Origin: an uncultured Rubrobacteraceae bacterium
Lineage (GTDB): Bacteria > Actinomycetota > Rubrobacteria > Rubrobacterales > Rubrobacteraceae
Assembly: GCA_902806065.1 (NCBI GenBank)
Contig: CADCVE010000001.1
Coordinates: forward strand, 248,001 to 312,000
Length of the DNA: 64,000 bases
Direction: 5' to 3'
Both the position numbers and the translations under genes were made by a program. Position 1 is the first letter of the stretch. Every line of letters begins with the position of its first letter. This document shows positions 11,989 to 21,529 of the stretch, one piece after another. The notes under the pieces are model-generated. The model had not been told where the DNA came from and did not search any database. It saw nothing but the letters and a program-made list of their open reading frames with translations.

Positions 11989-13134
11989 TTGGCGAGCAAG
12001 CGCGACTACTATGAGGTTCTGGGTCTCTCCCGCGAAGCCTCGGAGACGGAGATAAAGAAAGCCTACCGCAGGCTGGCCCGTGAACATCACCCCGACGCCA
12101 ACCCTGGAGACCACGGCGCAGAGGAACGCTTCAAGGAGCTAACCGAGGCCTACGAGGTCCTTTCAAGTCCCGAAGCACGTCGCGCCTACGACACCTACGG
12201 TCACCAGGTACCCCGAGCCGGAGCCGGGACTGCCGGACCCGGTGGCGACCCGTTCGGCGGCTTCCAGGACATCTTCGAGGCCTTCTTCGGCGACCAGATG
12301 GGAGAAAGTCCCTTCGGCTCCTTCTTCGGAGGCTCCGGTGGGCGTGCTCCGGCGCGTGGAGGCGATGCTGAAGTTGATGTAGAGCTTACCCTCAAGGAAG
12401 CTGCTTTAGAGACGGAACGTGAGATCAAGGTTCAGATCATCAAGGAATGCTCGGTCTGTGATGGTGTTGGGGGGACGCAGACCCGGCAGTGCGGGACGTG
12501 CGGTGGTGCGGGAGCGGTACGGATGGTGCGGAATAGTTTTCTCGGGCAGATGGTTAGCACGCAGGCCTGTGCGACTTGCGGAGGGCGAGGCAGGGTCATC
12601 GAGGTTGTCTGTGAGAACTGCCGGGGTGGCGGCAGGGTTTCGGAGGTCCAGACGCGGAGTATTCGAATACCCGCCGGTATCGAGGATGGCATGAGCATCC
12701 GGGTTCCGGGAGCGGGGCATGCCGGAGCGCGAGGCGCTTCGTCCGGCGACCTGTACGTAAGGGTGAAGGTTGAAGAAGACCTGGAACTCATGCGGGACGG
12801 AGATGACCTGATCCACCGGATGAGGATCAACTTTGTGGAGGCGGCACTGGGTGCTCAGGCTGAGGTGCCGACGTTGGAGGGAACGAGCACGGTGCGGGTA
12901 GAGCCGGGGACGCAGCCGGGGACCACAGTAGTTTTGAGGGGAGAAGGGATGCCCCGTTTGAGGCGTCGGGGGCGCGGTGACCTGAAGGTAGTCGTAGACG
13001 TAATGGTGCCCACCAGGATCACGGGTGAACAGCGGGAGTTGCTGGAGCGTTTCGAGGCGGCCAGTGGCGAGGAGACGTACAAGAACGGTGGCGGCGAATC
13101 CTTCTTCGACCGCCTCAGGAGCGTCTTCCGGTAA
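11989..13134 (+). CDS. dnaJ: chaperone protein DnaJ
   Basis: J domain (DYYEVLGLSREAS..HPD), four CxxCxGxG-type zinc repeats. Confidence 0.95.
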   Translation: MASKRDYYEVLGLSREASETEIKKAYRRLAREHHPDANPGDHGAEERFKELTEAYEVLSSPEARRAYDTYGHQVPRAGAGTAGPGGDPFGGFQDIFEAFFGDQMGESPFGSFFGGSGGRAPARGGDAEVDVELTLKEAALETEREIKVQIIKECSVCDGVGGTQTRQCGTCGGAGAVRMVRNSFLGQMVSTQACATCGGRGRVIEVVCENCRGGGRVSEVQTRSIRIPAGIEDGMSIRVPGAGHAGARGASSGDLYVRVKVEEDLELMRDGDDLIHRMRINFVEAALGAQAEVPTLEGTSTVRVEPGTQPGTTVVLRGEGMPRLRRRGRGDLKVVVDVMVPTRITGEQRELLERFEAASGEETYKNGGGESFFDRLRSVFR

Positions 13135-13145
13135 GGTATTCGTCT

Positions 13146-13898
13146 TTGGCGGAGATCACACGCCTCTTCTCTACTTCCCGACTCGAGATCGGAGACGCCC
13201 TGCGCCTCTCCGAAGAGGACGGCAACCATATCTTCAAGGTGCTGCGGGCCAAAACAGGGGACACAGTAGAAGTCGTGGATAGTACCGAGCGGCTGTTCGT
13301 CGCGGAGCTTGCAGGCGGACGGGAGGCTACGATCCGCGAGGAGAGATTTACCTCCAGGGTAATGGTAGGGGAGGCTACCCTATATCAGGCAGTACCAAAA
13401 GGGCGGCACATGGACCTCGTGGTAGAGAAGGCGACTGAGTTGGGCGTCGACCGGATCGTGCCGTTGTCCACGGAGCGGGGTGTGGTGAGGCTCTCTGAAG
13501 GTGACGGCAAGGTGCGGCGCTGGCGCCGGGTGGCCGAGGCGGCGGCCCGGCAATCCTTGCGGCTCCGTGTCCCTGATGTAGCTGAGATTCTCGCTTTTTC
13601 GGAGGCGGTACGCGAGGTGGGAGAGAGCGGGCTGATCCTGCACAACGAACCCGGTCTGCCCTCTCTTGAGGACGCGATGCCAGGGCGGTCGGGACCTCTG
13701 TCGGTCGGGCTGTTCGTGGGGCCGGAGGGGGGATGGAGCGATGGGGAACTGGCGCTGGCGCGCGAGGCCGGCCTCTTACTGGCTTCGCTTGGGCAGTACC
13801 GGTTGCGGAGCGAGACGGCGGGGATGGTGGCGGTGGCGCGAGCCTGTGCCGTTCTGGAGGCTGAACGGCGTACCAAGAGTGTTGGTAGGAGCGCATGA
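13146..13898 (+). CDS. rsmE: 16S rRNA (uracil1498-N3)-methyltransferase
   Basis: RsmE motifs (VGPEGGWSDGEL, LRSETAGMVAVA). Confidence 0.92.
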   Translation: MAEITRLFSTSRLEIGDALRLSEEDGNHIFKVLRAKTGDTVEVVDSTERLFVAELAGGREATIREERFTSRVMVGEATLYQAVPKGRHMDLVVEKATELGVDRIVPLSTERGVVRLSEGDGKVRRWRRVAEAAARQSLRLRVPDVAEILAFSEAVREVGESGLILHNEPGLPSLEDAMPGRSGPLSVGLFVGPEGGWSDGELALAREAGLLLASLGQYRLRSETAGMVAVARACAVLEAERRTKSVGRSA

Positions 13899-14239
13899 GC
13901 GAGAACGATTGCATATTCTGTAAGATAGTGGCTGGAGAGGCGGAGTCGGAAGTGGTGCATGATGAGGAGGGGGTGATGGCGTTCATGGACATAGGCGCCA
14001 AGGCCCCGGTGCATGTGCTCGTCATCCCCAAGGAACACGTCTCTTCGCTTCAGGAGGTCGGGAGGCTCCCGGACGGCGTAGCGAAGCGAATCTTCGAGGT
14101 TGCGCAGGAGGTAGCGGAGAATATGGGCATCGCCGAATCAGGTTATGCGTTCAGGATCAACAACGGCCCCGATGCCAGGCAGGAGGTCTTTCATCTGCAC
14201 GCACATGTTATGGGTGGCAGGAAGATGGGGATGCCGTGA
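13895..14239 (+). CDS. HIT family protein (HinT-like)
   Basis: CIFCKIVAGE...HLHAHVMGG (HIT triad). Confidence 0.93.
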   Translation: MSENDCIFCKIVAGEAESEVVHDEEGVMAFMDIGAKAPVHVLVIPKEHVSSLQEVGRLPDGVAKRIFEVAQEVAENMGIAESGYAFRINNGPDARQEVFHLHAHVMGGRKMGMP

Positions 14240-14367
14240 ACGGACGTTACGGAACCTCACCGGCCGGCCGTTTCGGCTATCAGAAGGGTGGCCTCGTCTA
14301 CTACGGTGACGAGGGCAGGGAGACCAGCACCGAGCGGTTGATGGCTAAACTAGAAGGTGAAGGATAG
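14236..14367 (+). CDS. 43-aa small ORF, uncharacterised
   Basis: GTG start overlaps the HIT stop (GTGA); MNGRYGTSPAGRFGYQKGGLVYYGDEGRETSTERLMAKLEGEG*; below the ORF-track cutoff. Confidence 0.55.
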   Translation: MNGRYGTSPAGRFGYQKGGLVYYGDEGRETSTERLMAKLEGEG

Positions 14368-14369
14368 GG

Positions 14370-14822
14370 ATGAGCATACGGGATGACATCTCGCGCGACA
14401 CTAAAGAGGCGATGAAGAGCCGGGAGAGGCCTCGTATCGAGGCGCTGCGGATGCTCTCGGCCGCGCTGAAGAACGCCGAGATCGAGAAGGGTGAGCCTCT
14501 AATCGAGGATGAGGAGATGGCGATCCTGCGGCGCCAGCTCAAGCAGCGCGAGGAGTCGGCCGACGCGTTCCACAAGGCGGGTCGCGAAGAGCAGGCCAAC
14601 GCGGAGGAGACGGAGGCTGACATCATTCGCGGCTACCTCCCCGCTCCTCTCTCCGACGAGGAGATGATCCAACTCGTCGACGAGGCTATAGAAGAGGTCG
14701 GCGCCACGAGCATGAGGGACATGGGAGCCGTGATGGGCCAGGCAAGTGCGCGCGCGGAGAACCGGGCGGACGGCAGGAGGCTCTCTACCCTTGCGCGAGA
14801 GCGATTGCAAGCTCAAAGTTAA
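14370..14822 (+). CDS. GatB/YqeY domain-containing protein
   Basis: YqeY-like sequence (LRMLSAALKNAEIEKGEPL...YLPAPLSDEEM). Confidence 0.9.
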   Translation: MSIRDDISRDTKEAMKSRERPRIEALRMLSAALKNAEIEKGEPLIEDEEMAILRRQLKQREESADAFHKAGREEQANAEETEADIIRGYLPAPLSDEEMIQLVDEAIEEVGATSMRDMGAVMGQASARAENRADGRRLSTLARERLQAQS

Positions 14823-14850
14823 AGTTGTTTTAGAGAGTTAAGGAGGAGAT

Positions 14851-15828
14851 ACGGAAACCAGGGCTGGAAAAGAGGTCGAGGCCAAGCTGGTAGTACCGCC
14901 GGGGCGGATGTTGGAGGTCTTCGGGGAGCGGGACGCGGTTCTGCGGCGGGTCGAGGAGCTTGTGGAGTGTGAGGTCATCGTGCGGGGCAATGAGATCCTG
15001 CTTCGCGGTGAAGAGGCGGCTGTGGAGAGGGCCGAGGCGGTCTTTGACGGGCTGGTCGAGCTCGCGGAGGGCGGCAACCAGCTCACGCCCGATACGGCGA
15101 AGCAACTGTACAGGATGGGCGCCGGCGGGGGTGGTAAGGAGGTTCTGGGGGACGTTATTATCTCTCACCGGGGCCGCCGCGTAGCGCCGAAGACCCGCAA
15201 CCAGAAGGCTTACACGGACGCCATTCGGAAGGATCAGGTCGTCTTCGGGATCGGGCCGGCGGGTACTGGGAAGACTTATCTGGCTGTAGCTCTGGCGGTA
15301 GAAGCGTTGAGCCGGGGGGAGGTCACCAGGATCATCCTGACCAGGCCGGCGGTCGAGGCGGGAGAGTCTCTTGGTTTCCTGCCGGGAGATGTGATGGCGA
15401 AGGTAGACCCGTACTTCAGGCCGCTTTACGACGCCTTGTACGAGATGATCGACCCGGCCAAGTTCCAGGCGCACCTGGAGCGGGGTATAATCGAGATTGC
15501 ACCCCTGGCGTTTATGAGAGGCCGTACCTTGAACGATGCGTTCGTTATCCTCGATGAAGCTCAGAATACTACTCCGCAGCAGATGAAGATGTTCCTCACG
15601 CGTCTGGGCTTCGGCTCCAGGATGGTCATAACCGGTGATACTACCCAGGTAGACCTGCCGAAAGGAAAAACGAGCGGCTTGGAGGACGTTCAGAGAAAGC
15701 TCACTGGGATAGACGGTGTGTCATTTGTGCGGCTCAAGCGAGATGACATAGTCCGCAGCGATCTCGTTATGCGCATTGTGGACGCCTACGAAGGGGCCGG
15801 TGACGACCCCTCCGAGGCGGAGGCTTAA
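14851..15828 (+). CDS. PhoH family protein; probable ACG start (track start 14908)
   Basis: GPAGTGKTYLAVALAVEAL, DEAQNTTPQQMKMFLTRLGFGSRMVITGD; SD AAGGAGG just before ACG 14851; in-frame TAA at 14839. Confidence 0.85.
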   Translation, partial: TETRAGKEVEAKLVVPPGRMLEVFGERDAVLRRVEELVECEVIVRGNEILLRGEEAAVERAEAVFDGLVELAEGGNQLTPDTAKQLYRMGAGGGGKEVLGDVIISHRGRRVAPKTRNQKAYTDAIRKDQVVFGIGPAGTGKTYLAVALAVEALSRGEVTRIILTRPAVEAGESLGFLPGDVMAKVDPYFRPLYDALYEMIDPAKFQAHLERGIIEIAPLAFMRGRTLNDAFVILDEAQNTTPQQMKMFLTRLGFGSRMVITGDTTQVDLPKGKTSGLEDVQRKLTGIDGVSFVRLKRDDIVRSDLVMRIVDAYEGAGDDPSEAEA

Positions 15829-15851
15829 AGGGCGACTCTGACGGGGGTAGT

Positions 15852-17513
15852 ATGACGAACGGCGCGGACAATACTCCGGAGAACGGGACTCCAAAGAGTG
15901 GAATCCCGGAGGACGAGGTCTCGCAAGCCGGGCTCCTGGCAGACGAGGTCTTGAGAGACGAAGTTTCGGGGAACGGGGCCGCGGACAGGCCTCTGGACGC
16001 GGCTTCCGCGTCCGGTTCGTCCGGCAGGAGAGTGGAGGAGTTCCATCGGCCGCCGACGCAGATGGAGAAGCTGCGAGCCCGGATCGAAGGGCTACCCCGA
16101 GTGCGGTTGTACGCGACGGTACTTTGCATCGTCTGGGCCTCGCTAACGCTCTTGATCGGGGTAGATATACGTCCCTCTTCGGAGGCTCCTAATCCCTGGA
16201 CGGTATTTCTCGGGGTCGGGATAGTGGTAGCGACCGAGATGTGGGTCGTTTGGTACTTCCTGGAGCGGTTCGGAAAGAGGATCCTACGCAGGAACGCGCT
16301 TATCCGCATCCTGCTCGCGGCCTCGCTGCTGGTCCTCTTTACCGCCCTGGCCAAGATGTTTATCTTGCTATCTCTGCCGCCTTACCTTATACCGCTCGCC
16401 GGCTTGAGCATCCTCGGCACCATACTCCTTGGGCCTCGCCTGATGTTCCTAATGGTCGTCATCACTAGCGTGAACGTCGGTATTGTTGCTGGCAACGACT
16501 TCTTGCTGTCCTCCTCCTTGCTGCTGGCTTCGGGGTTCGCCATCTACACGGTGTTGCGCGTAGGACCTCGAACAGAGCTACTGCGGGCAGGGCTGCTCAT
16601 AGCCCTCGTCTCCGCCGTCGTGACCTTCGCGGTCGTCCTGATCGGGGGCTTCAACATCCGTACGGCGATGGAGCTCGGCGGAATCGGGCTCGCCAACGGG
16701 CTCCTCTCGTTAATGCTTGCGATGGTCCTGCTACCGCTGCTCGAAAATGTCTTCAACATCCTCACGCCTATGAAACTACTGGAGCTCTCCGACCCCGGTA
16801 GGCCCCTCTTGCACAAGCTACTGCGCGGGGCCCCCGGAACGTTCTCCCACTGCATGCAGGTTGGTTACCTTGCCGAGAACGCCGCCGAGCGGATCGGGGC
16901 TGACCCCTTGCTCGCCCGCGCGGGGGCCTATTACCACGACGTCGGTAAGCTCTACCACCCAAACTACTTCATAGAGAATCAAGTCTCGCGCATGAACCCG
17001 CACGCGACCCTCACCCCCGCTCTCTCGGCCCGTATCATCAAGCGCCACGTCAAGGATGGCCTCGCGCTAGGCCGCGAGTGGAACCTGCCCGTGGAGGTCC
17101 TCGACATGATCGCCGAGCATCACGGTACGACCCGTATCGAATACTTCTACCGTAAGGCTCTAGAAGAAGCCGTTGCGAACGGTGCGAGCGTCAACGAAGC
17201 GGACTTCCGCTACCCCGGTCCCCGCCCCAAGAGCAAGGAGGCGGGTATCCTGATGCTCTCTGATTCCATCGAGGCGACCGTAAAATCGCTCGAAAAACCG
17301 ACCCCCAAACGCCTCGAAGATATTGTCAGAGGCACAATCCGCGCCAAGCTCGAGGACGGGCAGTTCGACGAGTGTGAGCTTACGATGCGAGAGATCCAAG
17401 AAACCGGCGAGGCGATCCTCGAAGTTCTTTTCGGCATTATCGGTCCCCGCATCGATTACCCGAGCGCCTCCACCGAGAAGCCTAGCCCCGCGACAAACCC
17501 CACCACTCCCTAG
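15852..17513 (+). CDS. 7TM-HD family phosphohydrolase (PgpH-like)
   Basis: Multiple TM segments followed by HD domain (HCMQVGYLAENAAERIG...YYHDVGKL). Confidence 0.85.
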   Translation: MTNGADNTPENGTPKSGIPEDEVSQAGLLADEVLRDEVSGNGAADRPLDAASASGSSGRRVEEFHRPPTQMEKLRARIEGLPRVRLYATVLCIVWASLTLLIGVDIRPSSEAPNPWTVFLGVGIVVATEMWVVWYFLERFGKRILRRNALIRILLAASLLVLFTALAKMFILLSLPPYLIPLAGLSILGTILLGPRLMFLMVVITSVNVGIVAGNDFLLSSSLLLASGFAIYTVLRVGPRTELLRAGLLIALVSAVVTFAVVLIGGFNIRTAMELGGIGLANGLLSLMLAMVLLPLLENVFNILTPMKLLELSDPGRPLLHKLLRGAPGTFSHCMQVGYLAENAAERIGADPLLARAGAYYHDVGKLYHPNYFIENQVSRMNPHATLTPALSARIIKRHVKDGLALGREWNLPVEVLDMIAEHHGTTRIEYFYRKALEEAVANGASVNEADFRYPGPRPKSKEAGILMLSDSIEATVKSLEKPTPKRLEDIVRGTIRAKLEDGQFDECELTMREIQETGEAILEVLFGIIGPRIDYPSASTEKPSPATNPTTP

Positions 17514-17522
17514 CGGCTTCCA

Positions 17523-17942
17523 GTGCCCTTCTCAGTACCAGTCCTCGACGACGTGGATTACGGGAAGCTCTCCACCGAACGGGCTGGTGTCCTCTGCACT
17601 GCCGCCTTCTCCGCCCAAGGACTCGACGTTGAACGTATGGGAGAGGTTTCGGTAGTCTTGGTGAGCCTGGCGACCATACAAGACCTGAATCTGAAGTACA
17701 GAGAGATAGACTCTCCGACCGACGTGTTGAGCTTTGTCATGGATGGACCGTATGGGGAGATGGCCGGCGAGGTTTTGATTGCGCCTGAGTACGTGCGTTT
17801 CGAGGAGATATTGGTGGAAGAGTTGGTAGTGCATGGGGCACTGCATCTGGCGGGGATGGATCACGGGGACGAGTTCGAGGGGACCGAGATGGCGCGAGTG
17901 CAGGAGGCAGTACTGAGGGACGTCGGGGCTTGGGATGGGTAA
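17523..17942 (+). CDS. ybeY: endoribonuclease YbeY
   Basis: HGALHLAGMDHGDE zinc motif; DSPTDVLSF. Confidence 0.9.
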   Translation: MPFSVPVLDDVDYGKLSTERAGVLCTAAFSAQGLDVERMGEVSVVLVSLATIQDLNLKYREIDSPTDVLSFVMDGPYGEMAGEVLIAPEYVRFEEILVEELVVHGALHLAGMDHGDEFEGTEMARVQEAVLRDVGAWDG

Positions 17943-18678
17943 GCCCGGCTCAAAGGGCGTCAAGCCTTTAAAGGGGCAGCAAGGGGTTGCGCGTTCGTTC
18001 AACCACGCTTACTGCGGTTTGATCTACGCGGTCCGTACGCAGCGCAATATGCGCTTTCACGTCGTGGCGTCGGCGGCCGTTCTGGTACTCAGCTTGCTCG
18101 TTGGTGCGAGCCGTATAGAGCTTGCGATACTAGTGCTCGTGATCACGGCGGTCTTTATCGCGGAGATGTTCAACACCGCGCTGGAGTTCACGGTCGACCT
18201 CGTGACTAATGAGTATCATCCGCTTGCCAAGCTCGCCAAGGACGTCTCGGCAGGCGCGGTACTGGTCACGAGCATCGCGGCTTTGGCGGTAGGGTACCTG
18301 ATTCTAAGCGACAACCTCGGCTCCCTCTCACTAGAGACATTAGAGCGCGTTCGCCGCTGGCCAGGCCATGTTACGCTCGTCGCGCTCGTGCTCGTTGCTA
18401 TCGCCGTGCTCCTGGGGAAAGCGTTCACGAGGGCACCCAACTCGTTCATGGGCGGGATGCCCTCCGGCCACGCGGCCGTGTCGTTCGCGGGGTGGGTAGC
18501 GGCGAGCTTTATAGCTGCCGAGGGGCGCTATGCGGGTCTGGTCTCCCTGATCACCCTGCTCATGGCCCTCCTTGTTTGCCAGAGCCGCGTGGAGTCCGGC
18601 ATACACACTACCTACGAAGTGTTCGCTGGCGCCGTCCTCGGTACCCTCCTCGCTGTAGCAGTGTTCCAATTCTTATAG
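17935..18678 (+). CDS. DgkA-type lipid kinase fused to PAP2-like phosphatase domain
   Basis: N-term TQRNMRFH...EMFNTALEFTVDLV...HPLAKLAKDVSAGAV (DgkA/UdpK); C-term MPSGHAAVSF and SRVESGIHTTYE (PAP2). Confidence 0.85.
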   Translation: MGKPGSKGVKPLKGQQGVARSFNHAYCGLIYAVRTQRNMRFHVVASAAVLVLSLLVGASRIELAILVLVITAVFIAEMFNTALEFTVDLVTNEYHPLAKLAKDVSAGAVLVTSIAALAVGYLILSDNLGSLSLETLERVRRWPGHVTLVALVLVAIAVLLGKAFTRAPNSFMGGMPSGHAAVSFAGWVAASFIAAEGRYAGLVSLITLLMALLVCQSRVESGIHTTYEVFAGAVLGTLLAVAVFQFL

Positions 18679-18690
18679 CTCGCCGTCCTA

Positions 18691-18696
18691 TACAAT
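18691..18696 (+). promoter_or_regulatory. putative -10 (TACAAT) for leaderless cdd
   Basis: 7 nt before GTG 18704. Confidence 0.4.
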
Positions 18697-18703
18697 CGCT
18701 ACT

Positions 18704-19102
18704 GTGGATCTCAGACATGTCATCGAAGCTGCGCGCGCGGCCTCTTCGAAAGCATACGCTCCATACAGCAGCTTTCGTGTCGGCGCCGCGATCCTGACGG
18801 GGTCCGGCGCAATACATTCTGGCTGCAATGTCGAGAACGCCTCTTATGGGTTGGCCATCTGCGCCGAGCGTGCCGCCGTTACCAGGATGGTCAACGCTGC
18901 CGCGAACGCGAACGACCGCAAGATACAGTTCATTGCCGTAGTGAGTCCCGACGCTACGCCCTGTTTTCCGTGCGGGGCTTGCCGGCAGGTATTGCACGAG
19001 TTCGGCTGCGAAGAGGTCGTGGTGCTCGACGCCTCCGAAGATCCGGTACGCTACCCATTTTCAGAGATACTCCCGCACGCCTTTGGTCTGGAGGACCTGT
19101 GA
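18704..19102 (+). CDS. cdd: cytidine deaminase
   Basis: CAERAAV and PCGACRQVLHEF zinc motifs. Confidence 0.94.
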   Translation: MDLRHVIEAARAASSKAYAPYSSFRVGAAILTGSGAIHSGCNVENASYGLAICAERAAVTRMVNAAANANDRKIQFIAVVSPDATPCFPCGACRQVLHEFGCEEVVVLDASEDPVRYPFSEILPHAFGLEDL

Positions 19103-20007
19103 TCGAAGAACCCCGGGAGGGATTCAAGAGCGGCTTCGTCGCGGTTCTCGGGCGCCCGAACGTGGGGAAATCCACTCTGGTCAACAAGCTTGTGGGTACG
19201 AAGGTCTCCATCACCTCGCCCCGGCCCCAGACTACTCGCGGTCCTATCCGGGGGGTGCGCAATGGCCCGGACTTCCAGGCCGTTTTTGTAGATACTCCGG
19301 GCTCGCAGAAGCCTCGCGACACTCTACGGAGCCGTATGCAGCAGCAGGTTCTCGATAGCCTCTCCGAGTCGGACGTAGTGCTCGTGCTGTTCGATGCCGC
19401 GCAGGCGCGAGAGAGGCTTGGGACCGGCGACCGCTACGTGGCTCGACTGGTTGCGGAGTCGGGGACACCGGCTATCGCGTGTTTGAACAAGGTGGATCTC
19501 CTGCGCGACCCCTCCGAAGCGTTCCCGGTCGTCGAAGAGATCTCCGGGCTCGCGGAGTACGAGGATACGTTCCTGCTTAGCGCGAAGGAGGGGCGAAATG
19601 TCGAGCAATTAATGGAAGCGGTGGTCAGGCTGTTGCCACCTGGTCCCCGCTACTTCCCGGAAGGCGCGGTCACGGACTATCCGGAGTCGTTGATCCTTGG
19701 CGAGTACATCAGGGAGAAGGCGCTGAACGCGCTGCGCGAAGAGGTCCCGCACGCTATCGCCGTGGAGATCGACGAGGTAGAGCGTAAGGATAAGGTTACG
19801 GTCGTGTACGCTATCATCCACGTCGAAAGAGCGTCGCAGCGAATGATCGTGCTCGGCAAAGGCGGAAAGATTATCAAACAAATAGGCACCGAAGCCCGCC
19901 GCGATGTCGAACGCCTCCTCGGTACGCGTATTTACCTCGATCTCAAGGTAAAGGTGACGCCTGGCTGGCGCAATGATACGCGGTTCCTGGAAAAGCTAGG
20001 GTTATAA
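19099..20007 (+). CDS. era: GTPase Era
   Basis: GRPNVGKSTLVNKL, DTPG, NKVD, KH domain; GTG 19099 overlaps the cdd stop. Confidence 0.94.
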   Translation: MIEEPREGFKSGFVAVLGRPNVGKSTLVNKLVGTKVSITSPRPQTTRGPIRGVRNGPDFQAVFVDTPGSQKPRDTLRSRMQQQVLDSLSESDVVLVLFDAAQARERLGTGDRYVARLVAESGTPAIACLNKVDLLRDPSEAFPVVEEISGLAEYEDTFLLSAKEGRNVEQLMEAVVRLLPPGPRYFPEGAVTDYPESLILGEYIREKALNALREEVPHAIAVEIDEVERKDKVTVVYAIIHVERASQRMIVLGKGGKIIKQIGTEARRDVERLLGTRIYLDLKVKVTPGWRNDTRFLEKLGL

Positions 20008-20055
20008 TAAAGTCGTACTGTAGCTTTTACCGTTTCTATCTAGAGATTTGGAGGA

Positions 20056-20772
20056 GTGTGGGCTGTGGGCATGAGAGTGCGTGAGTTTGCTAAGACCGTG
20101 GATCACACACTCCTGAGGCCCGACGCCGTGGAGGACGATATTCGGCGGCTGTGCCGCGAGGCAGCCCAATATCACTTCGCTGCCGTGTGTATCCTCCCGT
20201 GCCACGTAAGGCTCGCGGCCAGAGAGTTGCGTGGTACGGACGTAAAGGTAGCGACGGTTGTCTCTTTCCCGTTCGGGGCCGACACCACGATGGTCAAGGC
20301 GGCGGCGGTGCGCGACGCCATTCAGGGCGGGGCCTCCGAGTTGGATGTGGTGATGAACGTCTCGAAGTTCCTCTCCGGAGAGTTTGCCTATGTCGCGGAG
20401 GAGTTGGCCAGCCTCAACGGCGAGGTGAGCGCCGTCGCGATGAACAACGGTCTCAACGACGCGGTGTTGAAGGTGATCATCGAGTCGACATACCTCTCCA
20501 GCAAGATGAAGCGGCTGGCGGTGCAAGTAGTCGCCGCGAGCGGAGCGGACTTCGTAAAGACTTCCACAGGCTTTGGACCTGGCGGCGCGACCACCGAGGA
20601 TGTTGCTCTCCTGCGGGAAGAGGCCCCGGAGGGGCTGGCGGTCAAGGCTTCGGGCGGAATTCGGACCCTCGAAGATGCTCTGGATATGCTGAATGCCGGG
20701 GCGTCCAGAATCGGGACGAGTGGCGGCGTGGCGATTATGCGGGAGGCCGAGGATGGCGGTCTACAAGAGTAA
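20056..20772 (+). CDS. deoC: deoxyribose-phosphate aldolase
   Basis: DHTLLRP...ELDVVMN...VKTSTGFGPGGAT...VKASGGIRT. Confidence 0.95.
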   Translation: MWAVGMRVREFAKTVDHTLLRPDAVEDDIRRLCREAAQYHFAAVCILPCHVRLAARELRGTDVKVATVVSFPFGADTTMVKAAAVRDAIQGGASELDVVMNVSKFLSGEFAYVAEELASLNGEVSAVAMNNGLNDAVLKVIIESTYLSSKMKRLAVQVVAASGADFVKTSTGFGPGGATTEDVALLREEAPEGLAVKASGGIRTLEDALDMLNAGASRIGTSGGVAIMREAEDGGLQE

Positions 20773-21529
20773 GGGTATAGTCTTGCGTTCGATCCGCTTT
20801 GGTGAGGCCGATCGTATACTGGACCTTTACACCCAAAACGCGGGGCTGGTCTCCGCAATAGCCAAGGGCATTCGGCGTACCAGGTCCCGATTTGGAGGAC
20901 GCCTCGAACCGCTCTCGTGCGTGGACTTCCTCGCGTATCAAGGACGTACTCTGGATACCGTAACCCAGGTAGAAGTCTTGCGCTCCTTCCACGGTGTACG
21001 CGAAGACCTGGATCGTTTCGAAGCCGCGGGCAATATGGTCGCGGTAGTTCGGGCTATCTCGGGGGGTGACGAGGCAGATCGCCGCGTCTTCAACCTCCTG
21101 TACCACGCCCTCGACACCCTCGAAGGCCGTACTTCAGGCTTCGAGAGCATCAAAGCTGCATTCTCTTTGAAGCTCTCGGTACTCGCCGGCTACACTCCCC
21201 GGCTCGACGCCTGCGTGATCTGTGACAGGGGCTTGAAGGAACCTCTCGACGGCGAGCCTCCCTACTTCGCCCCGCCTCTGGGCGGCGCGCTCTGCCCCGA
21301 CTGCCGCGCGGCGTCCGGGGATGCTTTTCCCCTACCGCCCGGGACTCTGTCCGCGCTGCAAAGCCTCGTAGCGCTACCGATAAGGGAGGCTGCCGTCGAA
21401 GAGAGGCTTGAAGAGAGCGTCAGCCGCGTAGTTTCTGCTCACGTCCTCGCCCACGCCCCCGGCGGTGCGCCTGGCCGCGCCCTCGCCGCTCGCGGCGGAG
21501 CCGGTTGGCGTCGGCTGCATCCGGCGTGA
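20753..21529 (+). CDS. recO: DNA repair protein RecO
   Basis: KSKGIVLRSIRFGEADRILDLYT, CxxC zinc motif; start MAVYKSKG. Confidence 0.88.
   Translation: MAVYKSKGIVLRSIRFGEADRILDLYTQNAGLVSAIAKGIRRTRSRFGGRLEPLSCVDFLAYQGRTLDTVTQVEVLRSFHGVREDLDRFEAAGNMVAVVRAISGGDEADRRVFNLLYHALDTLEGRTSGFESIKAAFSLKLSVLAGYTPRLDACVICDRGLKEPLDGEPPYFAPPLGGALCPDCRAASGDAFPLPPGTLSALQSLVALPIREAAVEERLEESVSRVVSAHVLAHAPGGAPGRALAARGGAGWRRLHPA

Noticed and set aside
12406-12816. Minus-strand ORFs opposite dnaJ
   Set aside because: Compositional antisense ORFs; DnaJ domains fully explain the plus strand.
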